From: Apostichopus japonicus
Taxonomy: Eukaryota > Echinodermata > Holothuroidea > Aspidochirotida > Stichopodidae
DNA length: 64,000 nt
Assembly: GCF_037975245.1 (NCBI RefSeq)
Contig: NC_092574.1
Location: 8,584,713-8,648,712, forward strand
Direction of reading: 5' to 3'
The notes under the pieces are model-generated. The model was not told the DNA's origin and searched no databases. It saw only the letters and a list, made by a program, of their open reading frames with translations. The position numbers and the translations under genes were made by a program. This document shows, one piece after another, positions 36,197 through 50,040 of the stretch (positions within the stretch are counted from its first letter, which is position 1; each line of letters begins with the position of its first letter).

Positions 36197-36230
36197 ATAC
36201 TAGATGAGACTAGTCTCATCTAGTATCAAC
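36193..36230. repeat. Perfect 38-bp palindrome at the SINE end
   Basis: GTTGATACTAGATGAGACT is followed directly by its exact reverse complement, and ATATAT continues the symmetry on both sides. In copy B the left half has lost 10 bp (59558-59585). Confidence 0.95.
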
Positions 36231-36236
36231 ATATAT

Positions 36237-38960
36237 TCCGCTCTGAAGAAGAAGAAGGAGAAGGAGAAGAAGGAAAAAATAGACTTAGAAATATAATGAT
36301 AACAGAAACCACGCGAAAAGACTAACGTAATCGTAGTTAAGTAATTAATTATACCTTTAATTACGGAACGCGTGTATCAATGGTCCAATATTTTCGCAGA
36401 GGAATTATTTTATAGTATTAGTAAAACCATGGTGTAGCGAGGCAACGGAATGGTTGCAGTAGTTTTAATTAATAAACGTTTGTTACATGTATCGCAGTAT
36501 TTTCACAGGTATTGCCACTGAGCTGGTGTTATACGGCTTCTTGCAAATGTCGTGTTGATTAAATGTGTTTTTGGCCATGGTTATATGTTCCGGTAGTCGC
36601 TCTCTATACTTTTTAATCGAAGCTGTGCCGCTTTTGGCAAGTCCGGGTGGTTTCCCAGAGAGGTTCTTCTACCATGCGTAGTTTGTGAAGGCGGGCCTAG
36701 TGTCAGTTACTTATAAGATAACGAACTGGATGAACTTTGTAGGAAAATACGGGTGTTTCCTTGGCTGGGGGTTTAACAATGGGTAGTATTGAGAACAGTG
36801 CTTTGGGTGCGGGAGGTGAGATGTAGTATAAAACGGAGTGTCGGTTAGGCTAACGGTAGTCGACTCTATAATTGAACAGCCTATAGTGTACCCTTCTTTT
36901 TCACAGAGCTGTTTTCCCGTATCTATTTGCTATACTGCCCAGAGAACGCCCGCGGCAAACGCTTTCGATTGATTTGTATCGGATAGATACTCGGGCATGT
37001 AAAATACAGTGGGTAAGCAAATTCATGGTAGGCAGAAACGGACTCTGAGGCATGTACAGTCAAGCGAGAAAAAGAGTATCACTATAAACGACTTGGCCAA
37101 GACTAGGCTAACGGGGTTGTCGCTGCTGTAGGCTGACTAGGCTTTATCATCGGCTGTGTTCTGTGTTGCAGGGTACCGTACGTTTTCCGTTGCCATAACT
37201 TGTCTAGGACGCTAGTGTGGCACCAGTGAGCGTGCGCCGCCAAGGTCATAGCGGCGTTAGTTAGTGTGCACGCGCTGCCAAGTCATACGTGATACGAACC
37301 AATGTGCCCCGCTCGCGAGCTTTTTTTCCCCAGCGCGGTTAAGGCCATCATTTGCATACCTCCCTTCTCATTGGCTGGGTCTTGCACTTTTGATGCTGAA
37401 TTAGGAACTTCTTGCTTACGCTATGCGTGTGTGTATGTACATGAACATACACGTACACGCAGTGTGGATCGTGATTCGCATACACGTACTGTATGAACTG
37501 GCGACTGTCTTGAAACAACTTTGTTAAAAAATGTGTTAAAAATGTTTTTTTCTTTGCTTTTGCGCGGACTTGTTTGTGTACATTTACATCCATAAGTTCG
37601 TAAAACATGATACTGCGACCATTGACTGTGAGTGTACACGTATCATTGTAGATGACTGTCTTTTTTTGAAGGTAAGGAGTACTTAGGTTGATGACTCCAA
37701 AACTGAGAAGCCAATAAATCGAATAAGTTAGTTTTGACACAAGGGTGAAGTTTCGAAGTGATGGTAGAACTTGCTGTACAAAGTAGAGCGATAGCAATGA
37801 ACGCAGATAAGTACCAGACGTTTGCTTGCTTCAAAACTGCTTCAAAACATTGGACAGCTTGACCGTTTCTGGTTGATTATTTACTTGAGATGCTTTAAGC
37901 TTTAAACTGGTAGACTCTTATATAGTTTTGAGCATACACATTGATTTGATTTCAAAATTATGACCCTTTGAGACGGTTTATTATGACCTTTTGGTACGGT
38001 TTTCAGATAATAGCCTATAATACGAAAGATATAGGCCAAGTATTTAGTCATGCATGTTAGTAGTACCACTGCTACTGTGGATTATAGTTATTGAACACAG
38101 AAATTGTCTTACGTTTATATTATATGGTGTTTTTTTTGTATCATCTTCAAACTGTTTCGGTTTGATTTAACTTCTTTAAATTTACAGCAACAGAGTTGTG
38201 CGATACATAACCACATACCTTCTACACCCGTGTATAACGCACACTCATATAAGTTAACTCTACTCAAACGCGTACCATTGTACATACTGCTGCTAGACTG
38301 TTTTCTTTGTTGTTGTGAGTGTAGCAGAGTGGGCTTGTGAAATGTGGTATGTGATGAGCGATTCAATGCAGCAGCTGCTAGTTAATATTGTTATGAATCT
38401 TATGTATACGGGCTCCAGTCAATGGGGCGAGGTATGCTAATTTTGACCTTTACCGCGCTGGGGGAAAAAAATTCGCGCCCCGCTCATAGAAATTTTCTAT
38501 GGTCCCGCTAAGGTTACACCTGCGCTGGTTAGTGTGCGCCGCAGGGGCCACGGCGCAAAGTCACAGCGATGCAAGCCAATGCGTTTCTTCAAGGTCACGG
38601 ATGCGCAGTCAGTGTTTGTAAAATTGTGTACACTTGTTAATAAATTAATGTCAACACAGAAAACCTGTTCTAGTATTTAGTGTTCCATATTCTCTCCATA
38701 CCCCTATACCCACTGTGTTCCCATTTCCGACCTATATAGAGGAATATATGACTTCCCCTCCTTTACCCTTCTCCGATAGCAAAGGACGAATACACCAGAC
38801 GTATCAACAACACACCCGAGGACAAAGGCAGCGTTACAATAATTATGTTTGCATTGTTCGCTAATAACCTCTAACCTCCCATGCAGTTTAAGCTAATATC
38901 TAACAGCAAAATAATTTGGAGTGAACATCCTTCCTACCCTCACCCCTCTTTCCCAAGTTT
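36237..38960. other. 2.7 kb without firm genes (copy A)
   Basis: Collinear with 59586-62300. A GC-rich segment near 37200-37310 has CAAGGTCATAGCGGCG and CGCGCTGCC variants, and a further TCAAGGTCA lies near 38590. Small frames (for example 37348-37797 on the minus strand) are partly shared between copies but do not show domain signatures. Confidence 0.5.
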
Positions 38961-38980
38961 CTCTTCCATTTTTAAATTAC

Positions 38981-38981
38981 A

Positions 38982-39053
<72 letters not shown>

Positions 39054-39131
39054 CGTGTGTATATGTGTGTATATATATGTGTATATATGTATATATATAT
39101 AAATATATATATATATGTATATATTTATATA

Positions 39132-39209
<78 letters not shown>
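38981..39209. repeat. Compound (TA)n/(TG)n/(TATATG)n microsatellite
   Basis: Alternating purine-pyrimidine tract: (TA)n to 39033, GTGTGT-rich to about 39060, mixed TATATG blocks, then (TA)n to 39209. In copy B this tract is a plain (TA)n of about 45 bp at 62324-62370. Confidence 0.95.
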
Positions 39210-39212
<3 letters not shown>

Positions 39213-39482
39213 TAAAAATATTAAAAGCAACGTTGCAGGAGGATCTTTTCTGAGGCTCATTTCGAAACACTTCCCCCCATCGCAGAGATATCACAAAATA
39301 TTCAACCGTAACAATGTCAAAATCAGTTATAGCTGCATGAACAGCATCAAGTCAATAATAACAGCACACAACTCAAGGAACCTCGCAATGGCCACCCCCC
39401 CCCCCCAAACCCTACAAAAGAATGCAATTGCAGGAACCCAAGTGACTGCCCCCTGGCAGGGAAATGCTTATCCGCCGCAATT

Positions 39483-39854
39483 GTGTACAAGGCAGAAGTT
39501 CATCACAATGACACTACCAACTCAAACATCGGCATGTGCGGTGGTCCATTCAACTTAAGGTACAACAACCACACGAATTCTTTTCGAAACAAAATCTACG
39601 CCAAGGAAACAGAACTATCCAAATTTATTTGGGACTTGAAGGATAAAGGGGAAGGTTACGAAATTGAGTGGTCAATCCTCAAGCATTCCAACACCCTACT
39701 TAGTGGTACCACACAATGCAGCCTGTGCCTGGAGGAGAAACTCGCGATCATCAACGCACACTCTGAAAAGGAAAGAATTCTTAACAAGCGAACAGAACTA
39801 GTATCTAAATGCAGACACTTAAGATCACTCAACCGTACTAGAAAAACACCTTAG
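39483..39854 (+). pseudogene. GIY-YIG endonuclease domain of Penelope-like element (partial)
   Basis: Frame of about 120 codons that encodes the endonuclease domain typical of Penelope-like elements. Recognisable parts are YKAEV, NIGMCGG (YIG degenerate), FNLRYNNHTNSFRN with the conserved Arg, TELSKFIWDLKD with the conserved Glu, and a CxxC-like SLCLEEK followed by LNKRTELVSKCRH. The domain normally nicks DNA for target-primed integration. The upstream reverse transcriptase is absent, so the fragment cannot work alone. Confidence 0.8.

Positions 39855-39862
<8 letters not shown>

Positions 39863-39906
<44 letters not shown>
39863..39906. repeat. (TA)n microsatellite inside the Penelope-like 3' end
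   Basis: Alternating TA between the stop codon region and the ribozyme motif. It is missing in copy B together with the 5' half of the ribozyme. Confidence 0.95.
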
Positions 39907-39909
<3 letters not shown>

Positions 39910-39927
39910 AGTACTAGGCTTCAGTCT

Positions 39928-39980
39928 ATCACTTGCCTGAAGATCTCTACGGCGTGAAACTTTAAGTAGCAAGATCCGAT
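39928..39980 (+). ncRNA. Candidate hammerhead ribozyme of the Penelope-like element
   Basis: The core CTGAAGA (39937-39943) is followed by a short stem II region TCTCTACGGCGT, then GAA (39956-39958). Stem III is ACT/AGT with loop TTA (39959-39967), then A39968 as the predicted cleavage-site base. Stem I is CTTGC (39932-39936) with GCAAG (39969-39973), extended by ATC/GAT across an internal loop. The very short stem III is characteristic of hammerheads in Penelope-like elements. Stem II is weak (CTC/GCG around TACG has one mismatch), so activity is uncertain. Confidence 0.6.
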
Positions 39981-39991
39981 CCACCAATTTT

Positions 39992-39995
<4 letters not shown>

Positions 39996-40041
<46 letters not shown>
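39996..40041. repeat. (TA)n tail of the reverse SINE
   Basis: Alternating TA between the Penelope-like 3' end and the reverse-oriented SINE. Confidence 0.95.
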
Positions 40042-40046
<5 letters not shown>

Positions 40047-40160
40047 CCGTCATGAGCTTAACAAATCCAGAACAGTGAAAAAACTTCCAGCCTCCACCTG
40101 GATTCGAACCCGGGCCTCCCGCTTTATATGCGGACACCCTCACCACTCGGCTATGGACGT
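40042..40160 (-). mobile_element. tRNA-derived SINE, minus strand, copy A
   Basis: On the minus strand: ACGTCCATAGCCGAGTGG (A box), GGGTTCGAATCCAGG (B box), GGAGGCTGGAAG, TTTTTTCACTG, then a segment ending CATGACGGTTTC, followed by (TA)n. A related but distinct subfamily from the SINE at 36012. The tRNA-like head is better preserved than in that copy. Confidence 0.85.
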
Positions 40161-40954
40161 TTACTTCCACTCACCGTCTATTAAAAACCAGGAAGTGGGC
40201 AATGGAATGACTCACGCTCGGCTAAAGTTAATGATAATTTCATCCTCTGGTAAGTTCATTTCTACAGATTTGCATCATTGGTGCCATTAATTGGTGGCAC
40301 TCGCTCATTTTTTGTCTTCAGTATTTCCACTAATGAGACAATGCAACTGATAGCCTATAGTGAAATATTGAAAAGACACACTGTTTGATATTAAGAGAGG
40401 GAATCTTGGAATATAATGAATGATAATGAATCCAAAAAGTTCTCAGTACTTTTACCTACCCACATATATGTACAGTCATTTATATTACAATTAATTTGTC
40501 AAGCTAATAACTGACTTTTTCAAAGCAGAATTAACATATTAAACCAGACAGAATACCATAAACACTGCATATAAACAAAATCATGGAAAATCAATCTGTG
40601 TAGAATAATAAATGTCAAGTAACAACATATTCCGTGAACTGATTTGGTTTTCTTGACTTCATAGAAGAGGAAGCACAACAATCATACTTTTGTCATGACA
40701 ATATAGTAGTTCTAATATGCAATAGTGTTTGAATATGTGTGATCAACCAATACTCAGGCTATCATAAATTGTCAAGTATGTGGTCAACAGACAGTTGGCA
40801 ATTCCCATCAATATAAACACAAGCTGTAAAATGTAGGCCAAGATTAGACATAGCCCTTATAACTGTACATTTCCTGTATGCAAACGTACACAAATGTATG
40901 CCGTTTTTTTGCCGTTTTTGTGCAGTTTTTTTCATGAATCAGACGTAATATATA
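40161..40954. other. AT-rich spacer, end of segmental duplication A
   Basis: The duplication ends at 40420. From 40421 to 40954 the sequence is single copy in this window with no recognised gene. Confidence 0.5.
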
Positions 40955-41160
40955 CACTCTAAAAACAAAAGAGTGAACTTTTCACTCTTTTCACGGAGTG
41001 AAAAAAATTTAACTCCAAAGGAGCGGAAATTCACTCCATTAGACAACAGAAATCTTCGTATTTCAAAGCTAAAGTACTTAATATTCACTCTTTACAAAGG
41101 AGTGAACAAATGAGCCAATCAAATGCTAAGAACGCTCACTCTTACTTTGGAGTGAAGGAT
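40955..41160. repeat. GAGTGAA inverted/direct motif cluster
   Basis: Nine or so occurrences of GAGTGAA or TTCACTC in both orientations within 200 bp, e.g. AAAGAGTGAACTTTTCACTC and GGAGTGAAAAAAA. Looks like the end of a small non-autonomous element just 5' of the SAM-type first exon; boundaries are unclear. Confidence 0.55.
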
Positions 41161-41275
41161 CAACCAATCAGTCAGTACTCAGTACGCGTTTCTTCGAATA
41201 CAGAAATATTTGTAGTTACGCCATTTTTTTTACTCGTTTGCCTTCGCTCGTTCTTGTCGTTTTACATCTTAAAAC

Positions 41276-41339
41276 ATGTCAGTTTCGCAGTGGCTTGAAG
41301 AAAGCGGATTTGGACGTGATGGTATTCAGTTGTTTGGAG
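41276..41339 (+). CDS. First exon of a possible SAM-domain gene (partial)
   Basis: ATG followed by 21 codons reading MSVSQWLEESGFGRDGIQLF and G, ending at a consensus splice donor (GGAG then GTAAGG at 41340). The WLxxxGF......LF pattern is that of the first helices of SAM domains. The exon ends in phase 1. A ttcgttcttg-like pyrimidine-rich leader precedes it. No second SAM exon is obvious downstream, but the exon-like segment at 43040-43228 resembles the C-terminal part of SAMD3-like proteins, and the second half of a SAM-like domain occurs at 23318. The exon could be real or an isolated relic. Confidence 0.4.
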
Positions 41340-41530
41340 GTAAGGTTAACAAGCAAATGTTGAAAGAACGTGAAATTATATAGAATTTAGAAGGTTGCCA
41401 TGGCCGCAGGTCGTCGTTGCCTACAGTCGATTGGCTAGGCTCTTAAACGTTAAGCTTAACAGTGTAGCGGAAACATTTAACATTAGGCTTGGTACCATAC
41501 ACATTAACACATTGGCTAGTTGTTTGGAGG

Positions 41531-41601
41531 CACAGGCACTCGTAACGTTATGTAGGTGTATAGTATATAAACACGCCTACATAACGTTACGAGTGCCTGT
41601 G
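41531..41601. repeat. Hairpin with 26-bp perfect arms
   Basis: CACAGGCACTCGTAACGTTA with TGTAGG at 41531-41556 pairs with 41576-41601; the loop is 19 nt. It is flanked by TTGTTTGGAGG and TTCGGAGGTAAGG, echoing the exon end at 41330-41344, as if a copy of the exon boundary had been split by the hairpin. Confidence 0.85.
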
Positions 41602-42045
41602 TTCGGAGGTAAGGCCTATGCCTAAGGCTAATGTTAGGCCTATGAGTAATGGGCCAGAAGTTAATGCAGCTAAGGTCCAGGAATTGTTTTTTCTTAATGA
41701 ACGTTTTCCTTTATGATTTTTTTTGTTATTTCACGTATCAAGATGTAACGTCACAAACTGAAACAGAGACAGCAGAATTACCAGGTTGTTTTTGGATACA
41801 TTTATTCACAGGTGGAAAATTCGGAATAGGGGGAAATTTCCTGAAAGAAAATTACAAAATAATAGTAGAAACAATAAACTTCGGACGACAAACAATTGCA
41901 ATGTTCAATCATAACTATCATGAATAGCAATAGCTAATAATATATATGTATGTCCCTCTTTACAAAGTTCACTAGGTCTATATCAATTTAACCTCAATAT
42001 ACGGGAGAAAAATACTACATGGCATTAAGGTTAAATAGCATTTAC

Positions 42046-42793
42046 AGTACAAACAGCAATGAGTAATACTGTAGAAAACCAGTCAGAGCCTTAAAGGAAT
42101 ACCAATATTAAACAACATTGCCTTTTACCAGTTAATACAACAAAGTTGAACCACTTTCACTATTTAATTCACAAGGGAATGCAAATATGGACAGAAAATA
42201 CAATTAAACTTGAACTGTGTTGGATTATCCGAATGATTGATTACAATTCAGGTATGTTTATGGTCCTACGCAGCTGAGAAAGAAACTTATGCCAAAAGAT
42301 TGCATGACCTTCTAACCCCTTAAAAGCGAATATCCGAAGAGAGTTACAAATGCCTATACACAGTGTATGGACATAGCAAATGAAACACCCTCCAAAGCAA
42401 ACACAAGATTCATCTACTTTAAGATGGGTACTATCTGTGATGTTCAGTAACTTCTTCATTCATAGTACAGACAGCAATGAGTAATAATGTAGAAAACCAG
42501 TCAGGGTCTGAAAGGAATATCAATAATTAACAACGTTGCCCTTTACCAGTTAATTATACAACAAAGATGTATCCCCTTTCACTATTTAATTCACAAGGGA
42601 ATACAAAATTAATATGGACAGAAAATAGAATTAATCTATCAACTGTGTTGGAAAATCTGAATGATTGCTTACAACAGGGATGTTAATGGTCCTATGCAGC
42701 AGAGAGAGCAACTTATGCCAAAAGATTGATTGAACTTCTAACCCCTAAAAGGGAATATCCTAAGAGTGTTATATATGACTACACACAGTGTAT
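42046..42793. repeat. Diverged tandem duplication, period about 418 bp
   Basis: The segment from ACAGCAATGAGTAAT to ACACAGTGTAT occurs at 42046-42370 and again at 42464-42793. Copies differ by substitutions and small indels, so the duplication is fairly old. Confidence 0.85.
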
Positions 42794-43039
42794 TGTTCTG
42801 TTAGTGCAGTACCAAAGGTAAGGACCATTTGTTGTGTTTGGTGTAAAGGTTATTACCCTTCCTGCTTCAACTGTTGGATAGTTTTTAATAGACAAAATTG
42901 ATAGTGATGTAAAGACGTTATTTTGTCAACTAAAGTGTACCACAGAATTATAAACTAAAAAAATCTGTCCATTATATCCATAACCACACATTTTTAACTG
43001 GGTAATAATGATTTGAAATAACTTTGTCGTTTCAGGTAG

Positions 43040-43228
43040 GCTGTGTGCACCAACGTTGGCCAATTTGTTAAGGAGAAGCCCCTGAAGTGTACCCAACCTT
43101 TTCTGCTGGGCCAAGGTCCAGACAGGAGGCCAACCCAATTCTTTTTCATTTTTAATTCAACAAGCTCACCAGTTTGGGACTACATCACAGTTGCAATTGG
43201 CAGGATTTTTAAATTTCATTTGTTTTAA
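43040..43228 (+). CDS. Exon-like segment resembling the C-terminal part of SAMD3-like proteins (partial)
   Basis: Open frame of 62 codons after a pyrimidine-rich acceptor (CGTTTCAGGTAG, using the second AG at 43038-43039), ending in TAA at 43226-43228. Readable features are CTQPFLLGQGPDRRPTQFFF, then IFNSTSSPV and AIGRIFKFHLF. The GxxxxPTQFFxIF...AIxxxFKxHF pattern recalls a conserved C-terminal region that I associate with SAMD3-like proteins of fish and invertebrates. This is from memory of the family, so a profile search is needed. It is in the same orientation as the SAM-type exon at 41276. Confidence 0.4.
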   Translation, partial: AVCTNVGQFVKEKPLKCTQPFLLGQGPDRRPTQFFFIFNSTSSPVWDYITVAIGRIFKFHLF

Positions 43229-43385
43229 TATTCATTTTGCCATTCCATTAACAACATTTTACAATTATATTTTTGAAGGGCTAATATTTAAGGTGCATAG
43301 TAAGACCAGATAAGGTAAGTCCAAAAGTTAGGTCTCTGAATGTTTCTCTGGCAAATGTGTGAGCATTCGTAGATTCAAAGATTAA

Positions 43386-43753
<368 letters not shown>

Positions 43754-44628
43754 GTCAGAGGGGTTATGACATTTTGCTATCAAATTTTGTCAGCTTAAAA
43801 TTAAAGTGGATATTACTTGAAAAGTGCAGCTGCTATTTTGATTTTTTCAGAGGCCATCTTACTCGGAATTACATACACTTCTATATGAATGGGAACTTTG
43901 ACCTGTCTGTTTACCTTTAAATTCCAACTTTGGTTATTCTTTATTAACAAGTTTGATAGTTTTAAGAAGCATATGAAGGTATGTTTTATTCATTACGTAC
44001 TGCTATGTTAGTAATTAAAAGGTTTAATTTAATCTTTAATGAATGATGCATTCTTTGTAAAGGAATTATTCAATAGCATATTATGAACTCAAAATTTAGA
44101 CTACTTGACTAACTTTCTATTTTGATATATTTTTCATTCATCTTTATTACTTTACATGGTACCAATTAGAGCGGGAGCCCGGAGGGTTTGGTTAGCTGGG
44201 AAGGTAACCAATTGCCTTGTACGTCACAATGTTCACAGTGCATTCCTGTATATGAAACCAGACGACTGGCAAACCGGCTGTGGTGGGTGTGGCTGGGAGA
44301 GCAATTTTAAAGTCACCTAATAGCTAACCTAGATCAGCTTTCATGGTAACCACATCAAAGTAAGTACAATGTGTCAGGTACAGTACAGTACAGTACAACC
44401 TCACTACACAGAGTGTAGTGAGGTTGTACATGTTTACAAGGGTTTCACGATTTGACCTCGGATGACCCCAAATTTCATGATTAATGGACACGATCTGTGG
44501 CCTATACACTTCATCTTATAACTGAAAACTTTACGTTAGGCCAAATGCCTAACGTTATAGACAGCCTAATGTGCGCAGCTTGTATATGCATATAATGTTG
44601 TAACCAAATGAAAGGAATAAGACCCGGA
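43754..44628. other. Spacer with a 17-bp hairpin, no gene recognised
   Basis: AT-rich DNA. At 44393-44429, GTACAACCTCACTACAC is followed by a 3-nt loop and its exact reverse complement, preceded by GTACA repeats. Sequence near 44480-44530 resembles 49080-49135 (an ATGATCTATGGCCTA-type dispersed repeat). No supported gene. Confidence 0.5.
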
Positions 44629-44726
44629 TTGAGTTGACTTTAATCGGTTATTATTTAGATGATTCGTCTACGTACGAAGTGGCGTACAAAGTCTGTAAAA
44701 TGTTTGTTGTCCGGGGTCCGAACTTG
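44629..44726 (+). repeat. 98-bp dispersed repeat, copy 2
   Basis: Matches 28412-28509 and is fused at its 3' end (AACTTG) to the (CTAT)n tract, as though the tetranucleotide were the element's simple-repeat tail. Confidence 0.75.
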
Positions 44727-46842
<2,116 letters not shown>

Positions 46843-49800
46843 ATACAACAAACAAGTTTCTTTCATCACTACTTACTGAGAGAATTCTGTAACCTAGGGC
46901 CAGATTACTTTGGAGACACCATCTGGAGGTCAAATCTCATCACTTGTATAGACTTACTGAATTTTGATGGGAAGTTATATCGCCATGTGACTGCAGGTGC
47001 AAAAATTGTTCGATTTTGCATTTTTAAGTCATAATATTTGAATTAAACGAGGAGTAATTTTGCTGTTGTTATAAATATTTGGATATGCCCTTATTAAACC
47101 TTTAAAAGCAATGATAGGCTATCAAGTTAAATATATACTTCTGGAAATAAACATCTGTGGGGTATGCGATCAATTCTGCTTTATTCGTCTTATTTTCTTG
47201 TTCTTCAAAAAAAAAAAAAAACAGTTGATGGGAAGTTTTAAGTTTTTGTGTGTGTGTGTTTTTTTTAAGATCAGATGATGAATTAGGTGTCAATGAGGTA
47301 CAGGAAGGGGGAAGTTAACGATACATGGTTTGCAGTACGATTAATAAAACGTATTGGAGACATTAATGATAGATGAACGGCGATAATAAATATACAATTA
47401 GGTCGATGGATTCATGGATGCAAAAGCGAGAAGAAAAACAAATATGTGGAAATTAGAGACTTTCTCCGGGCATGGCCCTATAAGTCTTCCGTACGTTGCA
47501 GTGCAGGTTTGCACTTCAACAATAAGCCTCTCTAACTGTTTGCTGACGTCACGCAATGACGTGTTATTTGGAACTGGTCAGGGTTTTGGCACGTGAAATA
47601 AGAAAGACTGCCTGTGATTCTATAATAAAAGATTGTAGAGTACAGTTAGTATACCGGTACGTACCGAGTGTTGGATAAGATATTTTTTAAACTATTTCAG
47701 TAAAACAAAATTCGTACCGGTACATAGACCAGATCTGAACATACGGTAATAATAGTCTGCGTGAGTATGCCTATACTATAATATGTATAACACAATCGAC
47801 CCCTTACGAAACTTGCTTCCTGTATACGTTAGTGTCAATTTCGCTTGCCCCGAAAGATACATAGGTCAGTATTGAAGAAACAAGTATGTGTGACCTGATT
47901 AAATTCCCAGATGACATTACAAGGGTCCTACCCGTATCGCGTAAGATTTGTCACAGGGGTTCTACTCGTAATGCGTAAGGTTGGCATGTAATATACATCT
48001 TTGAGTAGTCAAATGAGAACTTTATTTTGAGAAAACATCAAAAAAAGTGTTCCTTATACGTCATCTACCGTACAAGCAGTTGTTTCCGTTATATATAGAT
48101 ATATTTCCATTTTTGTTTTTATTTAAAGCCAACTTACCTTACCTCTATCAACATATAGGAATAACCAACAAAACTTCAAGTATATGGAATATTGTATAGG
48201 GGTTAACAGTTTCTGAATCAAACACAATTAAAGATGTTAACTACATAATATTATCAACATTTATTAATTTTAATATTTAATATTTTAATATTTTAATATT
48301 CCTTTGATAATTTTATTCTTTCTGTTGAATGTTATTTCTAACATTGACAAACAGTGCAGACCCTACGCATTTAGTAATAACAACCTTCCTGAAAAATGAC
48401 GGTCTAGCAATCGCTGGCCAAAGGATTTGTACCAATGAAGTCTTCGGCTTTGAGTACAGCGTTTCTGTATGTTGCCGTGTTGGACGAATCTAACCGTATT
48501 AGTAATAACCGACTTTGCGATCCGCGTTATAGCCATTGCCGACTTTGCAATCCGCGGTCCCACTCACAATTTTGCAAGGTCGGTTAGAGTGACTCCATAT
48601 TTGTCCCTTTCGGAAAACCAAAAAGGCACTGAGGTGGCAATGTATAGTTAAATAATAATCTACTAAAATATTGTGGATATCATGTTTGAATTGTGCTAAT
48701 CCAAACATTGTTCACGAAAATTGCACCCATACAGTATAGTAGAACGACCTGCAACTTGTTTACAATCGACGTACCAAAGAGAAAGGTTAGAGAGCAGATA
48801 CCGGAGTCGGCTCCAACAATATAGGTCATTCCATGCAAATATCGTATTTCACACACAAACTGTTGAAAAGTTCAAATTGTGTTCATCCGCCAAGTAGTCC
48901 TTCTACAGAGAATGACATCAAACTACATAGCAAGGCCTGAATAACAAGAAAATATTTGACTTGATCAAATCCAATTATTTCACAAAATGACCGAAATGTT
49001 TTTTAAGATGGAAGACATTTTTGCTACTCACACCAACACGCATACTGGTCATGAGCACTAAAAAGTTGAAAAATAACTTTCATGATCATCACATGATCTA
49101 TGGCCTACATTTCATCATAACTGAAAACTTTACAGAACCTAAGGCCCTGTTTTGGGTCCTCACATGACGACAATTTTTTTTTTCCTGAACAAGTTCTACT
49201 ACCATTCAAACGTTATATTGACATCATTTCGGCAGATTTGGACAAACGCTCTAGGAGGAGTATAGCACTTTATGTTTTCATTAAATGACTTCTCGTGACC
49301 TCAAATGACCGTCAAATTTATCAAATATCAAGCAAATAGACAGAATAATGACGTATTGACAGTCGTTCGAAAACGGTGGCAATAAATGACAGAATTTTGG
49401 CAGAATCTCACGATCGCTATAGTTCAGTTGCAAGCTTTTAGTTGAACTAAAAGCGACATAAAACTAAAAGTTTGATGTGTTGTCATTAGAAATTATTCGC
49501 AATGTGTTTATCGAAATGAATTTTGTGGGACACAAACGTTTTCCCCTATTAAATCTTTAATCACTGACTTCAATTATAAAGTTGATCCTACATGGATGTT
49601 TTAGTTTAATGAACATTGACGATTTTTTCCTTTCATTTTTTGAGTAAATATTATATCGTTTTGTCAGAGCGATACAAAATTACAATTTAGCACAATATAC
49701 ACATTTTTAAAGTTAGTAAGCAGCAATAATCGATAGGCCACGTGGAAAGATGGCGCTGTTGATCTTCTGAGCACCTTGTGTTCAGTCACTCCGTGCAGTG

Positions 49801-50040
49801 GAGATGAAGCATTGAATTTGCTTTCGCACTATGACGAATGCTCGCATTTTATATTTTGAAATAAAGCTTTATCAATTTGCCAACATTGTGGGATTTCACT
49901 GAAGATTAGATTCCAAAATTTTGTCAACATCAACTGAAGTAACTGATGAAAATCTGTTCAATTGATCTGTCAGAATCTATCCGTTTTTCTTTGAAAAGTG
50001 TTATAATCTTCGGTAAATGATATTAATATATCAATCGACG
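46843..50040. other. 3.2 kb without recognised genes
   Basis: AT-rich unique DNA. Includes an A-run at 47207-47221, TTAATATTTTAATATT repeats at 48270-48300, a TACCGGTACG-type inverted pair near 47650-47725, and a diverged copy of the 44480 repeat near 49080. Small frames such as 48469-48651 show no domain features. Confidence 0.5.

Larger units (their letters stand above)
39210..39994 (+). mobile_element. Penelope-like retroelement 3' end, copy A
   Basis: 5'-truncated element that joins the microsatellite at 39210. It encodes the C-terminal part of the polyprotein in two frames: an RT-proximal segment with [17 protein letters not shown] and SYSCM (39200-39400), then a GIY-YIG endonuclease-like segment with FNLRYNNHTNSF, TELSKFIWDLKD and [10 protein letters not shown] (39483-39845). 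A frameshift lies between them near 39400-39460, so the copy is dead. The YIG motif is altered to NIG. After the stop come a (TA)n tract and a hammerhead-like motif (39928-39980) as expected of these elements. Confidence 0.82.
28615..40420 (+). repeat. Segmental duplication, copy A (11.8 kb)
   Basis: Collinear with 51735-63888 in the same orientation. It shares all main parts in order: hAT MITE right end, satellite-like repeats, CTTAAG-rich element, GPCR, SINE, Penelope-like 3' end and a reverse SINE. Differences are a few percent substitutions plus microsatellite length changes. Its left edge lies inside the hAT MITE that is whole only in copy B. Confidence 0.93.
41341..43039. other. Possible intron of the SAM-type gene; contains a 418-bp tandem duplication
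   Basis: AT-rich, no strong coding. A small frame at 41649-41927 has no recognised domain. The hairpin at 41531-41601 and the duplicated block at 42046-42793 lie here. Confidence 0.4.
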
